From NCBI RefSeq assembly GCF_045807065.1, contig NZ_JBJMIE010000212.1, positions 1 to 64,000 on the forward strand: a stretch of 64,000 nucleotides of DNA. Direction: 5' to 3'. Made by a program: the position numbers and the translations under genes. Source of the stretch: Actinophytocola sp045807065 (lineage in GTDB: Bacteria > Actinomycetota > Actinomycetes > Mycobacteriales > Pseudonocardiaceae). The notes under the pieces were generated by a model. The model was not told the origin of the DNA and ran no database searches. It saw only the letters and a list, made by a program, of their open reading frames with translations. Shown one piece after another: positions 11,498 to 18,715 of this stretch (within the stretch, counting starts at the first letter, position 1; every line of letters starts with the position of its first letter).

Positions 11498-12286
11498 TCA
11501 GGAACCACGCCATTGGGGTTCACGTTTCTCGACGAAGGAGCGCGGGCCCTCCTCGGCGTCGGCGCTGTGCGTCCTCTTCTCCTCCCAGGTGAACCTGGTC
11601 GCGAAGGCCTGCTCCACGGGCATGGTGAGCGCCCGGGAGGCCGCCTCCTTCACCGCGCGGACCGACAGGGGCGCGGCGCGCAGCAGATCGCTCACCCAGC
11701 CGTCCACACAGGACTCCAGTGACTCCGCCGGCACCACGTCGTTGACGAGACCCAGGGCAAGCGCACGCGACGCCGGGATGCGCCTGCCGGTCATCAGGTA
11801 GCCAAGGGCCGTGCGGTACGGGATCTGCTGCGTGAGCCGGAAGACGCCGCCCGCGCCGGCGATGAGACCCAGCCGGGCCTCGGGCAGGGCGAACTCGGCC
11901 TCCTCGACCGCCACGATGATGTCGGCGGCCAGTGCCAGCTCGAAGCCACCGCCCAGCGCGAGGCCGTTGACCGCGGCGACGACCGGCTTGGCGAACCGGA
12001 ACCGCTCGGTGAGCCGCGGCCAGCCCGGCTTGTCGCGGCTGCCGAACGTGGACGTCGCCGTCCCCGCCTCGATCCGCCGTACCAGCTCCTTGAGGTCCTG
12101 CCCGACGGAGAAGGCGCGGTCCCCGGCGCCGGTCAGCACCACCACCCAGATCTCGTCGTCCGCCTCGATGTCGTCCCAGGCCGCGCACAGCTCGGCGTGC
12201 ATCGCGAGGTTCATCGCGTTGAGCACCTCCGGGCGGTTGAGCGTGACCCGCGCGACGTGGCCGGACTTCTCGTACCTGATCACCAT
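11498..12286 (-). CDS. dpgD: Enoyl-CoA hydratase/isomerase, DpgD-like
   Basis: This 262-residue crotonase-fold protein carries oxyanion-hole segments (near FSVGQDLKEL and NGLALGGGFELALAADI) and EARLGLIAGAG with the usual catalytic glutamate region. In glycopeptide pathways DpgD assists DpgA and DpgB in forming 3,5-dihydroxyphenylacetyl-CoA from a tetraketide. The ATG at 12286 overlaps the upstream aldehyde dehydrogenase stop by 7 nt. Assignment as DpgD rests on being the second crotonase in a dpgA-B-C operon. A general beta-oxidation hydratase cannot be excluded on sequence alone. Confidence 0.82.
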   Translation of the reverse strand: MVIRYEKSGHVARVTLNRPEVLNAMNLAMHAELCAAWDDIEADDEIWVVVLTGAGDRAFSVGQDLKELVRRIEAGTATSTFGSRDKPGWPRLTERFRFAKPVVAAVNGLALGGGFELALAADIIVAVEEAEFALPEARLGLIAGAGGVFRLTQQIPYRTALGYLMTGRRIPASRALALGLVNDVVPAESLESCVDGWVSDLLRAAPLSVRAVKEAASRALTMPVEQAFATRFTWEEKRTHSADAEEGPRSFVEKREPQWRGS

Positions 12287-13737
12287 GGGTAGCGGACCGG
12301 GGTCGTGTTCGTCGTGCGCCACTGCCAGCGGGTGAACTCGTCCCAGCTGTGGTCCGCGCCGTGCCGGGCGCCGTTGCCCGACGCGCCGACCCCGCCGAAC
12401 GGCACGTGCGCCGCGTCGTTGATGGTCTGGTCGTTGACGTGCACCATGCCGACCCGCAGCCGGGTGCCGAGAGCGTCGCCCCTGGCCACATCGGACGTGA
12501 AGACCGCCGCGGACAGGCCGTACTCGGTCGAGTTGGCCATGGCGACCGCCTCGTCGTCGCTGTCCACGACGGTCACCGGGGCGACCGGGCCGAAGATCTC
12601 CTCCTCGAACGCCGGCATGCCGGGGGTCACCCCGCCCAGCACGGTCGGCAGGTAGCACTGGCCGTCGGAAACCCCGCCGGCCAACAGCGAGGCGCCGGCC
12701 GCCACCGTCTCGCGGACGATCCGGTCCACCCTGGACAGCTGCTCGGGACTGATCAGCGGCCCCAGGTCCACGTCGCCGGCCGGATCACCGACCCGCAGCG
12801 CGCCGGCCTTCGCGGCGAGCAGCCCCACGTACTCCTCGGCCACCGCGCGGTGCACGATGTGCCGCCCGGCCTGCATGCAGATCTGCCCGCCGTGGAAGAA
12901 CGACCCCCACGCGCCGGCCGACGCCGCGGCCTCGACGTCGGCGTCCGCCAGCACCAGGAACGGGTTGTTCCCGCCCAGCTCCAACGAGACCCGCTTGAGC
13001 AGCCGCCCGGCCGTCGCGCCGATGCGCCGGCCGACCGCGCTCGACCCGGTGAACGCGATCATCGCCACGTCGGGGTGGCTGACCAGCGCCTCACCGGGTG
13101 CGGCGTCGCCGGGCAGCACGTGCAGCACGCCGGGCGGCAGGCCGGCCTCGGTGAACACGCGGGCGATCACGTGCCCGCCGGACACCGGGGTGTGCACGTC
13201 GGGCTTGAGCACGACCGCGTTGCCCAGCGCCAGCGCCGGCGCGAGCGCACGCATGGCCAGCAGCAGCGGGACGTTCCACGGGCTGATCACACCGACCACG
13301 CCGTGCGGCACCCTGGTCGCCACGCTGTGCTCACCCGGCCCGGCGGCCAGCACGTGCCCGGGTGGCCGGGTGGCGATCGCGGCCGCGGTCCACAGCTCGT
13401 CGATGCTGGCGCCGACCTCGTACTCGGCCTTGCCGCGGACGGCGCCGCCCTCGCGGACCAGCCAGCCGATGACCTCCTCGCGGTGCACGGTGAGCACCTG
13501 CGCGGCGTTGCGCATGGTCTCCGCGCGGACGTGTGCCGAGGTCGCCGCCCACGCCGGCGCGGCCGCCACGGCGCCCGCGATCGCGAGCTTCATGTCGTCG
13601 GCGTCGGCCAGCCCGACCGTGGCGATCCGCGTGCCGGTGGCGGGGTTGGTCACCTCGAGCGTGCCGCCGCGGGACGGCCGCCATGCGCCGTCGAAGACGC
13701 CGCTGGTGTCGCTGGTGTCGGGATCGATGAGGGTCAT
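12280..13737 (-). CDS. Aldehyde dehydrogenase, probable dihydroxybenzaldehyde dehydrogenase
   Basis: The 485-residue NAD(P)-dependent aldehyde dehydrogenase has the catalytic glutamate in LELGGNNP, the nucleophile cysteine in GGQICMQAGR and the late EIFGPVAPV motif. The ATG at 13737 overlaps the decarboxylase stop (ATGA). Placed between a benzoylformate-decarboxylase-like enzyme and dpgD, it should oxidise 3,5-dihydroxybenzaldehyde to 3,5-dihydroxybenzoate (inference from pathway logic). The same logic underlies the type III/type I hybrid route described for kendomycin. All key residues are present. Confidence 0.88.
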   Translation of the reverse strand: MTLIDPDTSDTSGVFDGAWRPSRGGTLEVTNPATGTRIATVGLADADDMKLAIAGAVAAAPAWAATSAHVRAETMRNAAQVLTVHREEVIGWLVREGGAVRGKAEYEVGASIDELWTAAAIATRPPGHVLAAGPGEHSVATRVPHGVVGVISPWNVPLLLAMRALAPALALGNAVVLKPDVHTPVSGGHVIARVFTEAGLPPGVLHVLPGDAAPGEALVSHPDVAMIAFTGSSAVGRRIGATAGRLLKRVSLELGGNNPFLVLADADVEAAASAGAWGSFFHGGQICMQAGRHIVHRAVAEEYVGLLAAKAGALRVGDPAGDVDLGPLISPEQLSRVDRIVRETVAAGASLLAGGVSDGQCYLPTVLGGVTPGMPAFEEEIFGPVAPVTVVDSDDEAVAMANSTEYGLSAAVFTSDVARGDALGTRLRVGMVHVNDQTINDAAHVPFGGVGASGNGARHGADHSWDEFTRWQWRTTNTTPVRYPW

Positions 13738-15374
13738 GGGTTTCTCCCGGCGTGCCCGGTGATCGGTACGTCGACGAGCAGTGGACCGTCGGCGATCGCG
13801 GACTTGGCCACGATCTCCCGCAGGTGGTCGGTGTCGGTCGCCCGCACCGTGTCGATGCCGAAGAACTCGGCGGCGTGGGTGAAGTCGAGGTGGCCGATGT
13901 CCAGCCCGACGTAGCGGCCCGTGGCGCTGGACGCGCTGCCCCACGAGTCCAGGGTCTGCTTGAGCGTGCGGTACTCCCCGTTGTTCATCACCAGGAACGT
14001 CACCGGCACCCGGTAGCGCGCGGCGGTCCACAGCCCCTGCAGGCCGAACATGGCGCAGCCGTCGCCGAGCACGGCGATGGTCGGGTGGTCCGGCGCGCCC
14101 ATCCGGTGCCCCACGGCCAACCCGATCCCGTTGCCCAGTCCGCCGCCGACCGTGTGCACCAGCGCACCCGGCCGGTCCAGGCGCAGCATGTCCCGCAGCA
14201 GCACGCCGGTCGTGATGGCCTCCTCGACGACCACCGCGTCCGCCGGCAACCCGGCCGCGATCGCGCCGACCGCGCCGTACGGGTCCAGCGGCGCGGCACC
14301 GGCGGCCGCCCGCACCTTGCGGTCCACCTCGACCGCCCGCGCCAGGCTTTCCCTGCGTGCCAACCTGATCCGGGTCCGGGCCGGCGGGAAGTCGCCGACC
14401 AGCTCGGCGAGCCCACGCAGGCTCGGACCGAGCGCGCCGAGCAGGCCGAGCCGGACCGGGAAGTTTCGGCCCAGCTCCGCCGGATCGGTGTCCAGCTGCA
14501 CGACGTGGGCGGCCGGCGGGATGGCCGGGCCGGGCGTGTAGTGGTGCGCCATGAACGCGTGCGTGCCCACGATGAACACCAGGTCGTGGCCGGCCAGCCG
14601 CTGCCTTATGCCGGCGTTGGTCGGCGGCAGGATCCCCGCGTGCAGCGGGTGGCCGGCCGGGAAGTCGACCTCGTCGTGCATCGGCTGGTGATAGACGGTC
14701 GCGCCGATCGCCTCGGCCAGCGCGACCAGGTCGGCGACGGCGCCGTCCCGGCCGACGCCGTCGCCGGCCACGATCGCCGGCCGGTGCGCGGCGCACAGGA
14801 TGTCCGCCGCCTCCGGCAGCGCGGCCGCGGCCGGCAGTCCGGCCACGGTGGACCGTCGCGGCACCGACACGTCGGTGTCCTCGGCGAGCAGGTCCATCGG
14901 GATGGACAGGAACACCGGCCCGGCCGGCGGTGCCGCCGCGGCGGCGAACGCCCGGCGCAGCATGATCGGCAGGTCGTGCGCGTGCTGCACGTCGAAGGTC
15001 TGCTTGACCGCCGCCTTCGCCAGCCCGACCAGGTCGCCGGAGAGCATCGGGTCGCTCGCCAGGTGCCGGCGGTCCTGCTGGCCGGCGGTGACCACGAGCG
15101 GAGTGCGCGACCGGGACGCGTTGAGCAGCCCGACCAGCCCGTTGGCCAGCCCGGCGGCGATGTGCAGGCTGACGAACGCGGTGCGCCGGGTGGCGCGGGC
15201 GTACCCGGACGCCATCGCCACCAGCGGACCCTCGTGCACGCCGAGCACGTAGTCGATGTCGTCCACCTGGGACAGCCCGTCCACGAACGGCAGCTCACTG
15301 GTGCCCGGGTTGCCGAACACGGTGGTGACGCCCTCGTCCCGCAGGATGGCCAGCATCGCGTCGATGGGTCGCAT
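13734..15374 (-). CDS. ThDP-dependent decarboxylase, benzoylformate-decarboxylase-like
   Basis: The 546-residue protein has the three-domain ThDP fold. The cofactor-activating glutamate lies near the N-terminus (LGVHEGPLV). The ThDP/Mg motif runs from LGDG to MNNGEY in the C-terminal domain. Predicted reaction: decarboxylation of 3,5-dihydroxyphenylglyoxylate, the DpgC product, to 3,5-dihydroxybenzaldehyde. It overlaps dpgC upstream (TGATG) and the dehydrogenase downstream (ATGA), so expression is stoichiometrically coupled. In glycopeptide producers the glyoxylate is transaminated instead. No aminotransferase is present here, so the flux is redirected to an aryl acid. Confidence 0.88.
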   Translation of the reverse strand: MRPIDAMLAILRDEGVTTVFGNPGTSELPFVDGLSQVDDIDYVLGVHEGPLVAMASGYARATRRTAFVSLHIAAGLANGLVGLLNASRSRTPLVVTAGQQDRRHLASDPMLSGDLVGLAKAAVKQTFDVQHAHDLPIMLRRAFAAAAAPPAGPVFLSIPMDLLAEDTDVSVPRRSTVAGLPAAAALPEAADILCAAHRPAIVAGDGVGRDGAVADLVALAEAIGATVYHQPMHDEVDFPAGHPLHAGILPPTNAGIRQRLAGHDLVFIVGTHAFMAHHYTPGPAIPPAAHVVQLDTDPAELGRNFPVRLGLLGALGPSLRGLAELVGDFPPARTRIRLARRESLARAVEVDRKVRAAAGAAPLDPYGAVGAIAAGLPADAVVVEEAITTGVLLRDMLRLDRPGALVHTVGGGLGNGIGLAVGHRMGAPDHPTIAVLGDGCAMFGLQGLWTAARYRVPVTFLVMNNGEYRTLKQTLDSWGSASSATGRYVGLDIGHLDFTHAAEFFGIDTVRATDTDHLREIVAKSAIADGPLLVDVPITGHAGRNP

Positions 15375-16582
15375 CACGCCGCGCCCTTCGCCCGCCAGCC
15401 GTTGTTCACCTTGTCCAGCACGTCCGCGCCGTACAGCCGGAGCGCCTGCTGGAGGGCGAACTCCGCCATGTACTCCCGGAAGAGCGACAGCGGCTCCTCC
15501 GAGGTGTGCAGCATGTGCCGGTTGGGTGCGACGGCCGGCGCGGCCATGCGCGCCGCCGCGTCGGCGACCGCGTCGTCCATGTGGGCCTGGTCGACCACCT
15601 CGTCGAAGATCCCGGCCGCGTCCGGCTCGCCGGCGTAGAGCCTGCGCCCGGACAGGATGACCTGCCGGGACACCCGGCCGTTGGTCAGCCGTGCCACCCG
15701 GAGGTTCCCGGCGCCGGGCACGATGCCCTCCTGCGCGGCCGGCAGGCTGACGAACGCGTCGTGCTCGGCGATGACGTAGTCGAACAGCAGCAGCAGCTGC
15801 ATGCCGCCGCCGATGGCGAACGTGTCCACCGCCGCCACCCACGGCTTCTCCGCGACCCGCGTGCGCCAGTCGCCGTCGACCCGGACACCGCGGTAGATCT
15901 TGCTCAGGTAACCCAGCTCGCGGCGCATGAGGAAGCCGAGGTAGGAGATCCGCCCGGCGTGCAGCTCCCGCAGGTTGATCCCGGCGCTGAACACGCGGCG
16001 CCCGGCGTACTTGGGGTGGGACATGACCGCGCCACGCAGCACGCAGACCCGGACCGCCGGGTCGAGCAGCGCGATGTCGACGGCGGTCTCCATGTCCTCG
16101 ACGTGCGCGACCGTCTCCGCGTTGAGGCAGTGTTCGTTGTGGACGGTCAGGTGGGCGACGTCGCCCTCCCGGCGGATCCGCACCACGCCGAGGTCGACGT
16201 ACCCGGTCCCGGTGAACTCCGGCAGCAGCTCCAGCGCCCGTGGCGTCGGCGCCAGCATCGTCTCCGCCAGGTGGGTGCCGGCCACCTCGTCGGCGAGCAC
16301 GTGGTGCAGGAAGATGCCCTGGTCGATCTCGCGCCCGAGCTTGTCCTGCTGTGGCAACGCCTCCTCGGCCGCCATCTCCTCGGCGGAGGGGACGAGGCCG
16401 GGAAACCGCACCGCCGCGGCGGCGACCAGCTCGTCGATGCGCAGCCGCGTGGTGAACCGGTCGGTCAGCTCCGCGTACACGGTGCGGGCGTGTGCCCGCA
16501 TGAAGTCCGTCCGCCTGTGCCGCGCCTCGTCGGACACCGACGAGCCGAACACCGGAACGGTCGGGGGTGCCTCGAAGATCAT
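15374..16582 (-). CDS. dpgC: 3,5-dihydroxyphenylacetyl-CoA 1,2-dioxygenase DpgC
   Basis: The 402-residue protein has a helical N-terminal domain and a crotonase-like domain with the oxyanion region FAIGGGMQLLLLFDYVIAE. Its C-terminus (ALQQALRLYGADVLDKVNNGW) is typical of DpgC. The known reaction is cofactor-independent four-electron oxidation of 3,5-dihydroxyphenylacetyl-CoA to 3,5-dihydroxyphenylglyoxylate and CoA. The start at 16582 overlaps the dpgB stop (ATGA). It is slightly shorter at the N-terminus than the glycopeptide enzymes I recall (~430 residues). Confidence 0.93.
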   Translation of the reverse strand: MIFEAPPTVPVFGSSVSDEARHRRTDFMRAHARTVYAELTDRFTTRLRIDELVAAAAVRFPGLVPSAEEMAAEEALPQQDKLGREIDQGIFLHHVLADEVAGTHLAETMLAPTPRALELLPEFTGTGYVDLGVVRIRREGDVAHLTVHNEHCLNAETVAHVEDMETAVDIALLDPAVRVCVLRGAVMSHPKYAGRRVFSAGINLRELHAGRISYLGFLMRRELGYLSKIYRGVRVDGDWRTRVAEKPWVAAVDTFAIGGGMQLLLLFDYVIAEHDAFVSLPAAQEGIVPGAGNLRVARLTNGRVSRQVILSGRRLYAGEPDAAGIFDEVVDQAHMDDAVADAAARMAAPAVAPNRHMLHTSEEPLSLFREYMAEFALQQALRLYGADVLDKVNNGWRAKGAA

Positions 16583-17289
16583 GGGCGGGCCTGCCGTAAC
16601 ACCCGGTCGCACGCGGCGAGGTGGGCGCCGAGCGACTCCTCGAACGGGGTCGTGGTGGCGTCCAGCAGCAGCCGGCGGCGGATCGCCAGCTCGGCGCCGG
16701 ACAGACCGGACAGCAGCGTCGCGGCGTAGCCGACCGCCTCGGGCAGCTCGCCGGCGCAGGCGACGACCTCGTCGACGATGCCGATCCGGGCCGCGGTGGC
16801 CGCGTCGAGCGCGGTGCCGAACAGCACCAGCCGGCGCGCCCTGGCCACGCCGATCTGGGTGGCGAGCCGGTGCACGGCCATGCCGGGCCACGGCTGGCCG
16901 TGGAACGTCGGCGGGTTCAGGCGCAGGTCCTCGGCCGCGATGCGGTGGTCGGCGGTGAGCAGCAGCTCCAGAGCGGGGCCGGAGCACGGGCCGTGCGCGG
17001 TGGCGATCACCGTGGCCGGCACCCGCTCGAGCCGGCGCAGCGCCCGCTCCCACTTGTTGACCACCGCCACCCCGGCCTCGCCGGCGCCCGGGCCGGGCCA
17101 GTGCCCGGTCCCGCCGGAGGCGTCGGCGAGCTCGATGACGACCGTGATCTCCTCCGCCGCGTCCTCCGCGTGGTCGCAGAGCGCCTCGACACCGGAGATG
17201 AGCGTGCCGTTCAGCGGGCTCGACGTGTCGACGGACAGCCGCGCGTCCTTTGTGGTGGATCGGTTGAAGACGACGTCGCTGACGGTCAT
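16579..17289 (-). CDS. dpgB: Enoyl-CoA hydratase-like DpgB
   Basis: This 236-residue crotonase-superfamily protein sits between dpgA and dpgC, the conserved order. Segments such as TAHGPCSGPALELLLTADHRI and PPTFHGQPWPG mark the hydratase core. DpgB stimulates DpgA and, with DpgD, catalyses the dehydrations that aromatise the tetraketide. The start has AAGGACAA upstream and lies 20 nt after the dpgA stop. Sequence conservation looks looser than in DpgA or DpgC, which is usual for this subunit. Confidence 0.88.
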   Translation of the reverse strand: MTVSDVVFNRSTTKDARLSVDTSSPLNGTLISGVEALCDHAEDAAEEITVVIELADASGGTGHWPGPGAGEAGVAVVNKWERALRRLERVPATVIATAHGPCSGPALELLLTADHRIAAEDLRLNPPTFHGQPWPGMAVHRLATQIGVARARRLVLFGTALDAATAARIGIVDEVVACAGELPEAVGYAATLLSGLSGAELAIRRRLLLDATTTPFEESLGAHLAACDRVLRQARP

Positions 17290-17309
17290 TGTCTTGTCCT
17301 TCCGGGATT

Positions 17310-18458
17310 TCAGTAGCGGACCAGCGCGGTCTCGATGGTCGAGCCGGGGCCCATGGTCATCAGCACGCCGAGGTCGCCCGGCACGACGACGCCCTCGTCG
17401 AGCAGCCGGCGCAGGGAGAACAGGAACGAGCCGGACGAGAGGTTCCCGTAGTCCCGCAGCACGGTGACCGTGTGCCGGACGTCGTGGCGGGTCAGGCCGA
17501 GGTTGACGGCGACGGAGTCGATGACCTTCTTGCCGCCGGAGTGCACGATCCAGTGCGCGATGTCGCTGCGCCGCAGCCCGGTGCCGGTCAGCAGCCGGTT
17601 CACGATCAGCTCGGCGTGCGCGCCGACCACGTAGGGCACGTCCCGGTCGAGGTAGAAGCTGAACTTGCCGGCCTCGTCGTCCCAGTCGTAGCGCATCGCG
17701 TCGATCGCGTCCGGGATGAGGCAGCTCGCGAACTTCAGCACCTCCGGCCCGGTCACCCCGGGCTCGGCGACCTCCGGCTCGTCGTAAGGCACCGCCCGGA
17801 TCGCCACCGCGGCCGCACCGTCACCGAACAGGCTGTTCACCACGGACGTGCGCATGGTCCCGTCGAACACGTACGCCGCGGAGCACGCCTCCACGCACAG
17901 CATCACCGCTACCCGGCCGGGGTGCGCGCGGGCCCAACCGGCCACCGCGTTGAGCCCGTTGAGCCCGGCGTTGCAGCCCATGCCGACCACGTCGAGCCGG
18001 CTGGTGTGCACCGAGAGCCCCAGTTCGGCGATGATCCGCGCGGACAGGCCGGGGGTGAGGAACCCGGTGGTGGTGACGCAGGTCAGGTAGCCGACGTCGT
18101 CGAGGTCGTACCCGGTCCTGCCGAGCACGGCGGAAATGGCACGCGACCCCATGTCGATGGCCGTGCTGCGGTGCTTGCGCAGCAGCTCACCCTGGCTCTC
18201 CTGGTGCATGGTGCCGTCCGGCGCGCGCTCCGGCAGGGTCAGGGACCGGCGCTCGATGGCACTGTTCAGGAAAACCGACCGAATACGCTCGTCGGTGACC
18301 CCGAAAATGTCGATGAGCTCCGCCTGGGAATAGGAGTTCGGGGGTGTCGCGGTAGCGATGCCGAGGATCTTCGCGGCCGGTCCTGACCCGGTCAACCCAG
18401 GTGAGTACGCCGGCTCCATGGTGGGTGAGACGGCGATCGTGGACAGTTGTCCGGTCAC
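17310..18458 (-). CDS. dpgA: Type III polyketide synthase DpgA
   Basis: The 382-residue chalcone-synthase-fold enzyme has the catalytic triad visible as Cys in GMGCNAGLNGL, His in WIVHSGGKK and Asn in YGNLSSGSFL. DpgA condenses four malonyl-CoA to 3,5-dihydroxyphenylacetyl-CoA with DpgB and DpgD. It is the first gene of a six-gene overlapping operon running left. The GTG at 18458 follows GGAGAAAGGGG; a downstream Met at residue 14 is an alternative start. The divergent neighbour is the adenylating enzyme likely to use the final product. Confidence 0.95.
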   Translation of the reverse strand: MTGQLSTIAVSPTMEPAYSPGLTGSGPAAKILGIATATPPNSYSQAELIDIFGVTDERIRSVFLNSAIERRSLTLPERAPDGTMHQESQGELLRKHRSTAIDMGSRAISAVLGRTGYDLDDVGYLTCVTTTGFLTPGLSARIIAELGLSVHTSRLDVVGMGCNAGLNGLNAVAGWARAHPGRVAVMLCVEACSAAYVFDGTMRTSVVNSLFGDGAAAVAIRAVPYDEPEVAEPGVTGPEVLKFASCLIPDAIDAMRYDWDDEAGKFSFYLDRDVPYVVGAHAELIVNRLLTGTGLRRSDIAHWIVHSGGKKVIDSVAVNLGLTRHDVRHTVTVLRDYGNLSSGSFLFSLRRLLDEGVVVPGDLGVLMTMGPGSTIETALVRY

Positions 18459-18715
18459 TTCATCCCCTTTCTCCGATGGGCCTGGAAGTGATGGGACGGG
18501 CTATCGCGAAGTTACCCGAGCGGATTGCCGAATGGCGTGGACGAGGACTCGGGGAAATGGTGTCCGCGCATTTCCTAGGGGGGTTGAGGGGGTGGGTTGG
18601 GGTGTCGGCGGCCACAGGCGGGCTGCGACTGTGGGAGGCGTTGGAGCGGAGCCCGCGGAGTGACCATGTCGCAACGCGCGGAGCCCATGTCGCCAGGCCC
18701 GGCGAGGGAGGCACG
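18459..18715. promoter_or_regulatory. Divergent promoter region dpgA / adenylation gene, with G-quadruplex motif
   Basis: This 257-bp gap must hold both divergent promoters; no clear -35/-10 pair stands out. Its notable element is a compact G-run array at 18578-18602: runs of 6, 5, 3 and 4 G separated by TTGA, T and TT. It fits a quadruplex motif on the plus strand. Confidence 0.5.
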
